From Virgibacillus indicus (lineage in GTDB: Bacteria > Bacillota > Bacilli > Bacillales > Amphibacillaceae), in the NCBI RefSeq assembly GCF_002266285.1, contig NZ_NPMS01000003.1, positions 124,001 to 188,000 on the forward strand: a stretch of DNA of 64,000 nucleotides, given 5' to 3'. How positions within the stretch are numbered: position 1 is the first letter of the stretch; each line of letters begins with the position of its first letter. The notes below the pieces were generated by a model, which made no database searches, was not told the DNA's origin, and saw nothing but the letters and a program-made list of their open reading frames with translations. Of this stretch, positions 45,430-54,454 are shown piece after piece. Made by a program: the position numbers and the translations under genes.

Positions 45430-47751
45430 ATGAAACCATATGTTAAATTGACAAAATTATTATCTACAATTCTTATTGTGATAATATGCTGGAGGCCTGG
45501 GGTGGTATTAGCTGCCGATACTGAAGAGCAATTTGGCGATTTCAAAGATGATGAAATATCATACTATTATTTAGATGCTGTTCCAGAAGATTTTGGTGAA
45601 GACAAAGGGATATGGGAAGAAACTAAGGATAAATTTTGGTTTTTAGATATGCAAGATAAATTTGGCCAAAAAATGAATGAGCTCTTTAACTTCTTGACGA
45701 ATACTGCGTTTGAGTTAAATATGTTTATGACTCGTATGATGATAACAGCATTGGATATTGCCTATGATTTTGAGTTTGTTAATAGCATCATAAATAAATT
45801 AGATGAGATTATGGCACCTATAACTGGAATTACAGGAACAGGTGCTTTTTCAAATTCAGGTCTATTTGGTAATTTCGCAAAATTCGTAGCAGTAATAACG
45901 GTTATTTACGCAGTTTACGTCCTAATATGGAAACGGTCTATGTTCAGTTCAATTACTACAATCCTTCAAACTGTAATTGCTTTAACAATAGCAGTTTTGT
46001 TATTTAGCAACTATTCATCATTTCTATTAGGGTTAAATCAAGTAACTACAGAAGCGAGTGCTCTTATTTTATCGGGCACTCATAGTCAACCTAAAAATGG
46101 TGATAGAAATAATCCAAATCTAATAATACCTGACACACCTACTGGTTTGAATGAAAAGAACCTACAGAACAAAATGCGAGATAATTTATGGTCTATGTTC
46201 GTTGACCGACCATATTTATACATGATGTATGGAGAAACTAGTTTGGAAAAACTGGATAAGAATGGGGATAGAAATCAGTCTGTAAATCGTGTTAAAGAAG
46301 TTCTAAAGCAAAAACCAAAGTCTGAAGCTCGTTATGAAGCAATTATAAAAGAAAAAGATGTTAAGAGAAATAAATATGTTACCTATAGCAATATCAGCAA
46401 AAGATTATCATTTACACCAATGTATTTATCAATAAACGGGATAACTTCAGTACCAATTTACTTTCTCGCTTTGACATTAATTCTGTTTCAATTTTGGTTT
46501 ATGATTATTGCACTATTTGCTCCATTCGCTTTATTAATAGGTGCAATACCAGGCCAATTTAATGTTCTAAAAAGATACTTTATTGAACTAGGTCTACCTT
46601 TAATATTAAAGATGCTCGTTTCATTTGCAGCATTGGTTATTTTTGCGCTTTCCGAGTTACTTTATCAAGCGGATTTCGCAGTGAATAACAGTGGAGGAAA
46701 TGCTTTTTTCAGTTATATAACTGTGGCAATCGTCCACTTTGTTTTGTTCATGCTTATATTTTTGCTGAGAAAGCGAATTAGCAATATTTTTTCAGCTGGA
46801 ACAAAAGGAATTAATGACTTGAGAGAAGGAATGGGTGCAGTTACAAACCCACTGAAAAAAGGAGTGCATGGCACAACTACCGCTACTGGACTAGCTGTGG
46901 GGGCAGTTACCACCGGTGGTATCGGTGCAATGGCTGGAGCTAATATAGGCGGTTCTGTAGGAAAGATGGCTACTGGAGAAGGAGATGTCCGTGAAGTTGC
47001 AAATAGCGCTTTTCAAGCAAAAAGAGCACATCAACTAGCAGAGCTAAAAGGTTTAAATGGTAAACAGGATGCAACGCCCCGGGTAAATAACCTTTCAAAC
47101 GATAGAGCCGATAATATGAATAAATTTATAAATGATACAACACAGAGTAACAATACGCAGGAAAAAACTGACGATGTACTTGACAGTGTTGATAAAGAAG
47201 GAACCAAAGATGTTTCAATGAATGAACAACCGAATCCCCATTCTATAGATTCTAAAAAAATACAAGAAGAAGCTGGAACAAAAGAGAATTACTCTGCATT
47301 AATGGTTGAAGGTAAAAAGCCGAATAAACAGATACAACAGAAAAGTTTGCTTGGTAATCAAGTGGAAAGCAAAGAAGAATATGTACGAAGACAACAGGTA
47401 CCGAAAACAAGTGATTGGATGGAAGAGAGTTCAGATATCAATGCGAATCCGGCTATTGAACAGATGGAGTCTAAACCAGAGAAAGTTCCAATTCCTACTG
47501 CGAATGATTGGATAGAAGATACACCAGAAATGGTTAAAGTCGATGCTGAGAAAGAGATTCAACATTCACACCTGAGTGGTAAGTCAGATATCAAGCATAA
47601 TTATTCAGACGAAAACAATATTATGTCGGAATATGATGACAGCTATGCTAATTTAGCATCATTGGAAAACCACATGCTTGTAAATAATTTGCATGAACAC
47701 AGTCACCAAGATGAATATGCCAACTTGAAAGATTGGGATAGAGGTGAGTAA
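45430..47751 (+). CDS. VirB6/TcpH-like polytopic conjugation protein
   Basis: A 773-aa protein. An N-terminal signal peptide (LLSTILIVIICWRPGVVLAAD) precedes an acidic region, then about six membrane segments between residues 150 and 460 (such as FAKFVAVITVIYAVYVLIW, FWFMIIALFAPFALLIGAIPG and AIVHFVLFMLIFLL). A glycine-rich stretch follows (ATGLAVGAVTTGGIGAMAGANIGGSVG), and the C-terminal 230 residues are charged and disordered. This is the usual plan of the ConG/TcpH proteins that form the membrane pore. Confidence 0.8.
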   Translation: MKPYVKLTKLLSTILIVIICWRPGVVLAADTEEQFGDFKDDEISYYYLDAVPEDFGEDKGIWEETKDKFWFLDMQDKFGQKMNELFNFLTNTAFELNMFMTRMMITALDIAYDFEFVNSIINKLDEIMAPITGITGTGAFSNSGLFGNFAKFVAVITVIYAVYVLIWKRSMFSSITTILQTVIALTIAVLLFSNYSSFLLGLNQVTTEASALILSGTHSQPKNGDRNNPNLIIPDTPTGLNEKNLQNKMRDNLWSMFVDRPYLYMMYGETSLEKLDKNGDRNQSVNRVKEVLKQKPKSEARYEAIIKEKDVKRNKYVTYSNISKRLSFTPMYLSINGITSVPIYFLALTLILFQFWFMIIALFAPFALLIGAIPGQFNVLKRYFIELGLPLILKMLVSFAALVIFALSELLYQADFAVNNSGGNAFFSYITVAIVHFVLFMLIFLLRKRISNIFSAGTKGINDLREGMGAVTNPLKKGVHGTTTATGLAVGAVTTGGIGAMAGANIGGSVGKMATGEGDVREVANSAFQAKRAHQLAELKGLNGKQDATPRVNNLSNDRADNMNKFINDTTQSNNTQEKTDDVLDSVDKEGTKDVSMNEQPNPHSIDSKKIQEEAGTKENYSALMVEGKKPNKQIQQKSLLGNQVESKEEYVRRQQVPKTSDWMEESSDINANPAIEQMESKPEKVPIPTANDWIEDTPEMVKVDAEKEIQHSHLSGKSDIKHNYSDENNIMSEYDDSYANLASLENHMLVNNLHEHSHQDEYANLKDWDRGE

Positions 47752-47754
47752 TAC

Positions 47755-48471
47755 TTGAGTTCAAAAATGAAAACCATAATTATCTATACCGCAATGGGAG
47801 TTGCTATAACTCTCATTGTTTTTAGTGTTTTTGTAGGTATAAATGAAAAAGAGAAAAGTCATAAAGTAGGTAAAGCAGATAACAAATTGTTCGTTGATAA
47901 TAATTCACCAGAAAATGATTATGAATACAAATCAAAGAAAGAAGAAATAAGAAGGGAGAATAACTTAGAACCAATTGATGCAGCAGAAAAAGGGGAACCT
48001 CTTGATGGGAGTTATGAGGGATTTAAGAATATTGAACCTCAAAAGAAGGATGAATCAGAGTTTCCTCCCAATTATGAAAGTAAATATGGGAAAGAGGATG
48101 TCGAAGAGTCGAAAAGAAGAGCAATGGAATTTGTGAAGGTATTTTACAATTTTAATGGGAAATACCCTCTGGATTACGTTGAAAAAAGCAAAAGTTATAT
48201 GACAGAGAAACTGTATTCCCACTGGAAGGAAAATCCAGAGAGTGGGACGATGTCGGAAATGTATCGGAAATTTATTGATGCTGAAATATATGAACCATTT
48301 GGAACTCCTGAAAATACAAATGAGATTGTGTGGATCATCAAAATAAATGGAGAAGTGTTCGATTATGAAAAAGAAGAAAGTGAATTGATAACGGATGTTT
48401 ATTCACTTTTACTTGAGAGGATTAATGGAAAGTGGATGGTGGCGGATATTTTAATAAATGCCCCGTACTAA
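47755..48471 (+). CDS. Single-pass conjugation protein, second VirB8-like
   Basis: A 238-aa protein with one N-terminal helix (IIIYTAMGVAITLIVFSVFV) and a charged stalk. A C-terminal NTF2-like domain (AMEFVKVFYNFNGKYPLDYVEKSKSYMTEKLYSHWKE ... YSLLLERINGKWMVADILI) follows. TTG start eight bases after GAGGTG. It probably joins the channel with the 40282-41358 product. Confidence 0.72.
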   Translation: MSSKMKTIIIYTAMGVAITLIVFSVFVGINEKEKSHKVGKADNKLFVDNNSPENDYEYKSKKEEIRRENNLEPIDAAEKGEPLDGSYEGFKNIEPQKKDESEFPPNYESKYGKEDVEESKRRAMEFVKVFYNFNGKYPLDYVEKSKSYMTEKLYSHWKENPESGTMSEMYRKFIDAEIYEPFGTPENTNEIVWIIKINGEVFDYEKEESELITDVYSLLLERINGKWMVADILINAPY

Positions 48472-48499
48472 ATTGAAATTTGAATAAGGGGGAAACCAA

Positions 48500-49549
48500 T
48501 TGAAGAAATATTTTCTTTTAGGGATACCCGTTATCTTATTAATCATCATAGCAATTGTTATGATGATTTTATTTTTTGCTATCGGCTATTTATTCTTCGA
48601 CTTTGGTTTAGATGAGTTTGACGAAGAAGAACCTGATTGGGGGATAGGAAGGTGTAGTGTGACAGGGGAAATAGATATTGATTCTTGGACCGAAACTCTT
48701 GAAATAGATGGTGGATATCTGATGCAAAGCGGAGATAAATTTATAGAAGTTGCTGAAAATGCTGGAATTGATCCAGTACTTATGCTCTCTATTTCTATCC
48801 ATGAGACAGCTAGAGGTACATCGGACGCTCTAATCTTCAGAAACAATCCAGGGGGACTTATGAACCCGGATGGGAGTGGATTGATGACTTTTTCCACTTT
48901 GGATGAAGGAATTGAATCGATGGGGCACACCCTTCATAACAGAATCATCGTGGATGGATTGATTACGATAGAAGACTTAGGAAGTGTTTACGCTCCCCTT
49001 GGTGCTGAAAATGACCCGGATGGTTTGAATCAATACTGGGTACCTAATGTTTTGAATTTCGTTGAAAAATTAGGTGGTCTTACAATGAATTGTGAAAACA
49101 CAAATGAAGTTGAAATAAAAGGAGAAACAGCCTGGGTGGTTCCATTTACAAAAGTAGTTTCATCAGTTTTTGGCCAACGTTGGGGAAGATTACACGCTGG
49201 TATCGATATAGCTGCACCTGGAATATATGGTCAGCCTGCTGTAGCTTTTCGTAGCGGAACAGTCATTGTAAGTGAGCTAAATGGAACGATAGGGGGTGGT
49301 TTGGAAAATGGATCAGGTTATGGATACATGGTTGTGATTGACCACGGAGACGGTACGAAAACAAGATATGCACATTTGGCTCAAAAAGGAATTCCTGTTG
49401 GAAGCGAAGTGAAGGCAGGTGAAAGAATTGGAGTCATCGGATCTACTGGACATTCGTCAGGACCGCATCTTCATTTTGAAATATTGATAAATGACGTAGC
49501 AGTAGATCCTTTAACTTATTTGGAGAATTTTAATTTATCGCTGCCATAA
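48500..49549 (+). CDS. Bifunctional cell-wall hydrolase: glucosaminidase/lysozyme-like plus M23 peptidase
   Basis: A 349-aa VirB1-like protein that opens the cell wall for the transfer channel. One membrane helix (VILLIIIAIVMMILFFAIGYLFF) precedes a glucosaminidase-type domain (VAENAGIDPVLMLSISIHETARGTS...NNPGGLMNPDGSGLMTFSTLDEGIESMGHTLHN, Glu in HETARG probably catalytic). The LytM/M23 endopeptidase follows with zinc ligands in HAGIDIAAP (about 232) and HLHFEI (about 323). TTG start after AAGGGGGAA. Confidence 0.88.
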   Translation: MKKYFLLGIPVILLIIIAIVMMILFFAIGYLFFDFGLDEFDEEEPDWGIGRCSVTGEIDIDSWTETLEIDGGYLMQSGDKFIEVAENAGIDPVLMLSISIHETARGTSDALIFRNNPGGLMNPDGSGLMTFSTLDEGIESMGHTLHNRIIVDGLITIEDLGSVYAPLGAENDPDGLNQYWVPNVLNFVEKLGGLTMNCENTNEVEIKGETAWVVPFTKVVSSVFGQRWGRLHAGIDIAAPGIYGQPAVAFRSGTVIVSELNGTIGGGLENGSGYGYMVVIDHGDGTKTRYAHLAQKGIPVGSEVKAGERIGVIGSTGHSSGPHLHFEILINDVAVDPLTYLENFNLSLP

Positions 49550-49557
49550 ATATTAAC

Positions 49558-49721
49558 GTCTGACGTAATTTAATGGTGTAAGCCTTTGGAATACATGGAT
49601 TTCCTATTGAAAACGTCAGACGTTATTGATTTTTTCTGTCAGCATAGCATTAACGTCCGACGCTGTTCAGTAGAAATATTGATTTATCAATCTTTTTTGA
49701 TGGATAAGAACGTCGGACGTT
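49558..49721. promoter_or_regulatory. Four ACGTCNGACGT palindromes before the RusA-like gene
   Basis: AACGTCTGACGT, AACGTCAGACGT, AACGTCCGACGC and AACGTCGGACGT lie at about 49558, 49614, 49662 and 49710. Each is an 11-base palindrome around one variable base. The first and second, and the third and fourth, are also reverse complements of each other, so the region can fold into two larger hairpins. It occupies the whole gap after the hydrolase gene. Candidate oriT, replication origin or regulator site. Confidence 0.85.
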
Positions 49722-49747
49722 GCCACTTATGAAGGGAGGTGCAGTTT

Positions 49748-50407
49748 TTGTCTAACAGCCATTATATGGAGATATTGAAAAGCCTAGAAAGGCTTAGGGA
49801 AGAAACGATGAAACGCATGTATGAACAGGAACCCAACATGGATGGGGAATCGAATCCCATGGCTGCTATTTCACCATTAACAACCAATGACTATCCTGTA
49901 TTTCAATTTTCCTACGATGGGCTACTGCCATTGTATAAAGAGAATGATAGGGAATACATGTCTTTTGTTCGAAATTACTATTACCGAATTACAAATGAAT
50001 CTAATGAAAATCAAAAAAATATTACTCAATTCGATAAGGCGAGCATTGTTATCAGTTACTACTTTCAAGATAAACGGATCCGTGATCTGGATAATCGAAA
50101 TCGAAAGGTAATCATTGATGCCATCCGTCATACAAACATTATTAAGGATGACTGCTGGAAGAATATCTCGATATTTGAAGAAGGATATTCCGATAATCAA
50201 AATCACATTCAAGTCTACTTGTTGGAGAGAAGTAATCTGTCTAACTTTCTGGCCTATTTGGAAAAGTACCATCAAGTGATAAGACAGATTCCTAAGGCAG
50301 GTGAAAAGAAAGAGATTGAAAAGGAATTTAGCAAAGGAAAACAAGCTAATACGTTGGTTAAACCGAGCAATATTTCCATGGATGAAACGTCTGGAATATG
50401 GGAGTGA
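49748..50407 (+). CDS. RusA-like Holliday-junction nuclease-fold protein
   Basis: A 219-aa protein. The middle part SIVISYYFQDKRIRDLDNRNRKVIIDAIRHTNIIKDDCWKNISIFEEGYSDNQNHIQVYLLE carries the RusA pattern: D-x-DN, K...D and a following DD, which in RusA hold the catalytic metals. The ends are unlike RusA, so the assignment is to fold level. TTG 49748 lies seven bases after AAGGGAGGT; the in-frame GTG at 49739 overlaps that site. It follows the palindrome cluster directly. Confidence 0.65.
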   Translation: MSNSHYMEILKSLERLREETMKRMYEQEPNMDGESNPMAAISPLTTNDYPVFQFSYDGLLPLYKENDREYMSFVRNYYYRITNESNENQKNITQFDKASIVISYYFQDKRIRDLDNRNRKVIIDAIRHTNIIKDDCWKNISIFEEGYSDNQNHIQVYLLERSNLSNFLAYLEKYHQVIRQIPKAGEKKEIEKEFSKGKQANTLVKPSNISMDETSGIWE

Positions 50408-50436
50408 ATTTACAATTAAGTTGGATTCTTAAAAAT

Positions 50437-50521
50437 AAAGATCTTATATATCCAATATTAAAGAATCTGACAAAACGTAATATTAGACAGTCCAATATTC
50501 TAAGATGTTGGATATATGAGT
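50437..50521. repeat. Nested inverted repeats upstream of the Replic_Relax gene
   Basis: ATATATCCAATATT near 50444-50457 is mirrored by the arm AATATTCTAAGATGTTGGATATAT near 50496-50519, and inside it AGAATCTGAC faces GTCCAATATTCT. These can form a large stem-loop in the 270-base gap. A possible single-strand origin or regulatory structure; no gene is seen. Confidence 0.55.
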
Positions 50522-50680
50522 AGCTTAAATAACAATTGATACAAAAGGTTTTTTTGCTCGAAATTGTGAGCAAGCAAATGATGTATTAAAAACGGGAAGT
50601 TTTGTTGAGTCAGTTCATAGTCTAACGGAGAAAAGACGAAACGAAACAGCCCTTACGCACAGCAAAAGGCAGGTGAAAGA

Positions 50681-51724
50681 ATGGCAAAATCAATTGTAAA
50701 AGAACTCCAACCAAGAGATGTCGAAATATTAAAAGGGCTTTACGATTTCCGGGCATTGAGTACCGAACAAATCATGGTTTACTACCATATCAGCAAATGG
50801 TACACATACAAAAAGTTGAGTGCCCTAAGAAATAGCGGTTACATTATTACAACTCCAATTAAAGGATATAATCCAAATCAATGCAGACAGGGAAACTACC
50901 ACCGTATCACCGAAACGGGTATAGCCTGCTTGCGAAAGCAGGGCTATTCTATTGAACGAAGAGCTTATGATCTGCGGGTCAGGATTCGGCATTTACCATT
51001 CTTGTTCATGACAAACGAAATCCTTATGACACTGCGACAATCAAATTGGGAGGTACAAGATAGTAGAGATGCGAAGAAGCAGCATAATTTAAATCGTGGA
51101 GTTAACATTCAAGGAATCGTAAAAAACTCATCGGATAAGGAATTTGTTCTCTATTCATTCCTGGAAAACACCAGTATCAAAAATGTAGAAAAGATTGCTT
51201 CTGAAATAGCTATGCACAAATTTAGAGATTATCTATTCATTTGCAGGGGAGGTGGTAGTTTTCAATCAATCATCAATAGGTTCAAAGACAGTGACGAGGT
51301 GGTCAAAAGCCAAAGTTTTAAGGTTTTTCCAAGAGGACTCGGAAAAGACTATCTTACTGCATTCGAAGGAAGTGAAAAGAAATTCAATTCCTACCTGGAA
51401 AAAGTACTTAAACCCAAGTTGTTCTTCAAAACGTCTTTTAAAAGTAGAAAAGTATTTAAAGGATTAAACCAGGTAGTGAGTCACAATGGGGAAGAAAAAT
51501 ATCTGGTTAATTTACTGGATTCAGATTTAGTAAAAATCTATAACATCAAACGGTACCGAAAAGAAGACTTTGGAATGGACGGAAGGAAGGTATTGGTCGT
51601 GACAGAGCCAAACTTGAAGGCAATTCATCAAAACCTATTGGAAAGTGTTCATCACGTGGATTTCATTGAAGTGACACAAGGTGAGATTAAAGCAGCACAC
51701 AATAATCTAAAAATGGAGGAATAA
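50681..51724 (+). CDS. Replication-relaxation (Replic_Relax) family protein
   Basis: A 347-aa protein. The N-terminal winged helix KELQPRDVEILKGLYDFRALSTEQIMVYYHISKWYTYKKLSALRNSGYIITT fits the Replic_Relax family carried by Gram-positive plasmids and ICEs. Then YHRITETGIACLRKQGYSIERRAYDLRVRIRHLPFLFMTNEILMTL and a mixed alpha/beta region follow. The family is linked to conjugative replication but its catalytic role is uncertain. It precedes the coupling protein, where a relaxase is often found, yet no classic HUH motif is visible. Confidence 0.72.
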   Translation: MAKSIVKELQPRDVEILKGLYDFRALSTEQIMVYYHISKWYTYKKLSALRNSGYIITTPIKGYNPNQCRQGNYHRITETGIACLRKQGYSIERRAYDLRVRIRHLPFLFMTNEILMTLRQSNWEVQDSRDAKKQHNLNRGVNIQGIVKNSSDKEFVLYSFLENTSIKNVEKIASEIAMHKFRDYLFICRGGGSFQSIINRFKDSDEVVKSQSFKVFPRGLGKDYLTAFEGSEKKFNSYLEKVLKPKLFFKTSFKSRKVFKGLNQVVSHNGEEKYLVNLLDSDLVKIYNIKRYRKEDFGMDGRKVLVVTEPNLKAIHQNLLESVHHVDFIEVTQGEIKAAHNNLKMEE

Positions 51725-51726
51725 TT

Positions 51727-51957
51727 GTGCCGAAGAAAAGTAATAAAGGCTATAAAACCTACGATATTATGCCGGAACTAATGGAAATAACAAGGTTAAC
51801 CAGTTCTGAGGGTGCATTCAACAGTGAGCTGGAAACATTTGAGCCCTATATCCAGAAGCGGATACTAAAGGTAATGCGTGACTTGATGAAAGATGAAATG
51901 GCTTTTGTATTATCTCTTGAAAATTTCAAACGGAAAGACACCGTGAAATATCATTAA
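51727..51957 (+). CDS. Small conserved-looking ICE protein, unknown
   Basis: A 76-aa protein (KGYKTYDIMPELMEITRLTSSEGAFNSELETFEPYIQKRILKVMRDLMKDE...), mostly helical, starting with GTG two bases after the Replic_Relax stop. No family recognised; close packing suggests joint function with its neighbours. Confidence 0.6.
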   Translation: MPKKSNKGYKTYDIMPELMEITRLTSSEGAFNSELETFEPYIQKRILKVMRDLMKDEMAFVLSLENFKRKDTVKYH

Positions 51958-51984
51958 TCAAAACTAAATAATTCAAACAAAACT

Positions 51985-52015
51985 GTATCGCTACCACAGC
52001 GGTATTTTTTATTTT
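51985..52015 (+). terminator. Intrinsic terminator inside the ICE operon
   Basis: GTATCGCT (51985-51992) pairs with AGCGGTAT (51998-52005) with wobbles and a 5-base loop, then TTTTTATTTT. Confidence 0.72.
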
Positions 52016-52047
52016 GTAGAAAGAGGGTGAGATAGATAATCATTACC

Positions 52048-54144
52048 GTGTCAATATTATTCCTACTGTTTTCAATAGCAGGTTTTACACTGATGTTCAA
52101 TGAGGTTTTCATCCCAGCCCCCATCATCCCAATTGGGTCCGGTACAGTCATTCTGCTTTCTTACTTCATCCTAAAGAAAGTAAGGGAAACAGAACATAAA
52201 AAGCTGGATCGTTTGGTATCCGTGTCATTTACATTATTGGTGGTAATGAGCATCTCCAGCTTCATCTATTCCAAGTGGAAATGGGAAACCATCATCACGG
52301 ATGATTCCATGCTGAAGCTGTCGTTGGTCTTGTTCGTACTATTAGGAATCTACCTGAACGTAATGTATATGCGTGCAGAATTTTCTTATCGAAAAAAGCG
52401 CGGTAATCAGCGAATCAGAGAGAAGCCGGCAGAAGGATATACGGAATTCAAAAAGGAATTGAAAAAATCAAAGCATAGAAAAAACAACGAAATTGTCACC
52501 GTATTGGGTAACTCGATGGAACATGAAGATATACCGATTATTTGGAAAGGAAAGGACTTTTTCACCCATATGCTTGTGGTCGGTGCAACCCGTTCCGGTA
52601 AGACAGCATCCATTCTGGAACCAATGATTTACCAATTATTGCTGCAAAAGAAACAAGGGAAAAAACTGGGCTTATCAGTCATTGAGCCAAAGGGCGGCTT
52701 TGCAAGAAAAGTAAAGAGCTTTTGTGATGAATTGGATATTCCATATATCTATATTGATCCGGAACGAATAAATGAAAGTAACCGGTTTAATCCGATGGAA
52801 GGGGAAATCAACGATGTTGCAGAGGCAACGGTCGTTGTATTAAAAGGTCTTTTTGGCAAACAAGATGCCTTCTTCGCGACTGTACAGGAATTATCAGCGA
52901 GAAACGTAACGAAGCTTCTTAAAGAACTTCACGGGGACGACATGGATATTATTGATGTCATGAACACATTGCGTGATACCACAGTATTAAAGCAAAAAGT
53001 GGAAGATTTAAAAGCACGGGACGGTGTTACAGATCTAGTCCATTTCTTTGAAGCGGAACTTTTAGGTAACATGGCCGATAAATATCGCCAATTTGTCATT
53101 GGGCTTCGGGCACAGCTAGAGAATATCACAAGTAACGATATGCTTCGGGAGATTATGACAGGAAGAAGTGATATGGACATTGATAAGCATTTTGAAGAAG
53201 GTGGAGTCCTTATTGTCAATACATCACTAGGAAAACTGAAGTCTGCTGGGGATGCATTTGGCCAGTTCATCATCATGCACCTACAAAATGGCACATTCCG
53301 TCGTGAAGGAACAGAAAAATCACGAATCCCACATTTCATGATCGTGGATGAATATTCTCGTTATATTAACCCGGATGTGGAGATTTTCCTATCCCTTGCT
53401 GCCGAATATAAAGTTTCCGGTATTCTGGCAACACAGTCCCTTGGACAACTGGAAATTGAATCAGGGAAGATCGGTGCAAGAGCCATGAAGAAAACAATTA
53501 TGACAAATTGCAGAAACAAGCTATGCTTTGGTGGTGTATCCTCTGATGATGCACAGGAGTTTGCAGATGAGTTTGGAAAAGACAAAATAATCGTTAGACA
53601 ATCCACCTATAAACATCGGATATTCATGCCAGTCCTATTCCCGGATTCCTATCGGGATACAGAATCAGAAGAATATCGATTTGATCCCACTGACATCATG
53701 GACAACTTACCGAAGTATAACTATATCCACAAAATGATGTACGATGGTCAAATGCAAAAGCCATCCCTTGCTGTAGGAGATATTGTCCCCGAGAACTGGC
53801 AGGGTTTGCGAGAATGGGAAGATAAGCGGCTCACTACCAAACTTAGAAATTCCGGGGCTGGTCTGATCAAGCAAACAAAACGTATTTTAAAGAATAGCCC
53901 TAAAGATTTAACAACACCAACAAAAGACGTTTTAACAGAAGCAGTAACTGAACACGAAGCTGATCCCATAAAATCAGACAATTTAATAAAGCAGGACAAT
54001 CCATCCAGCCCATTAAAGATAGACCAGGATTTACAACGATCAAATTTGGAGAGTATCCACATGAAGAGTACTAGTTTGAAAGAAGAAAAGTCAAAAAAAG
54101 AAGAGGTATCTACACCACCATCATCACACGATAACTTTTGGTGA
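52048..54144 (+). CDS. VirD4/TcpA-like type IV coupling protein
   Basis: A 698-aa ATPase that brings the DNA to the channel. Several N-terminal membrane helices (SILFLLFSIAGFTLMFNEVF, GSGTVILLSYFIL, LLVVMSISSFIY, LVLFVLLGIYLNVMY) precede the motor: Walker A VVGATRSGKTASILEP (about 176), VIEPKGGF, Walker B HFMIVDEYSRY (about 428) and LATQSLGQLE. A Lys/Ser-rich tail ends the protein. The GTG at 52048 lies about 17 bases from the only ribosome binding site (GAGGGTGA); ATT or ATC codons nearer to it suggest a non-standard start. Confidence 0.93.
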   Translation: MSILFLLFSIAGFTLMFNEVFIPAPIIPIGSGTVILLSYFILKKVRETEHKKLDRLVSVSFTLLVVMSISSFIYSKWKWETIITDDSMLKLSLVLFVLLGIYLNVMYMRAEFSYRKKRGNQRIREKPAEGYTEFKKELKKSKHRKNNEIVTVLGNSMEHEDIPIIWKGKDFFTHMLVVGATRSGKTASILEPMIYQLLLQKKQGKKLGLSVIEPKGGFARKVKSFCDELDIPYIYIDPERINESNRFNPMEGEINDVAEATVVVLKGLFGKQDAFFATVQELSARNVTKLLKELHGDDMDIIDVMNTLRDTTVLKQKVEDLKARDGVTDLVHFFEAELLGNMADKYRQFVIGLRAQLENITSNDMLREIMTGRSDMDIDKHFEEGGVLIVNTSLGKLKSAGDAFGQFIIMHLQNGTFRREGTEKSRIPHFMIVDEYSRYINPDVEIFLSLAAEYKVSGILATQSLGQLEIESGKIGARAMKKTIMTNCRNKLCFGGVSSDDAQEFADEFGKDKIIVRQSTYKHRIFMPVLFPDSYRDTESEEYRFDPTDIMDNLPKYNYIHKMMYDGQMQKPSLAVGDIVPENWQGLREWEDKRLTTKLRNSGAGLIKQTKRILKNSPKDLTTPTKDVLTEAVTEHEADPIKSDNLIKQDNPSSPLKIDQDLQRSNLESIHMKSTSLKEEKSKKEEVSTPPSSHDNFW

Positions 54145-54147
54145 TTG

Positions 54148-54174
54148 AAGCCTTTGAAGAGAAGGGCTTTTTTT
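54148..54174 (+). terminator. Intrinsic terminator after the coupling protein gene
   Basis: AAGCCTTT and GAAGGGCTT arms form an 8-bp stem, followed by TTTTTTT. Confidence 0.85.
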
Positions 54175-54193
54175 ATGTGAGGAGAATTGATAC

Positions 54194-54403
54194 ATGAAAA
54201 CAAGTTTGTTTAATTTTAAATTATTGGCTACAAAAATGTATATTCCAGAGTTGGAAAAAGGAGAAAGTAATCCTTATACAACTGGTGATGAAGCTGGAAA
54301 TCCATATATGAAAGATATAGTAATTGAAATTCAAGAGAAACATTTCTTAGAGATATTAGGGTTACTAAAGCAAATGGGGTACGATACATCAAAAATGATG
54401 TAA
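54194..54403 (+). CDS. Small ICE protein, unknown
   Basis: A 69-aa protein (MKTSLFNFKLLATKMYIPELEK..., KDIVIEIQEKHFLEILGLLKQMGYDTSKMM) with mixed alpha/beta character. GAGGAG lies before the ATG. No family recognised. Confidence 0.55.
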   Translation: MKTSLFNFKLLATKMYIPELEKGESNPYTTGDEAGNPYMKDIVIEIQEKHFLEILGLLKQMGYDTSKMM

Positions 54404-54454
54404 TTTCGGGTATTTGTGCAAGATCACTTGAATATTAAAAAGGAGAGATGACTT

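Noticed and set aside
50681..51724. Classic relaxase of the MobP, MobT or MobF type
   Set aside because: No HUH motif or typical catalytic Tyr block was visible; only the Replic_Relax resemblance is supported.
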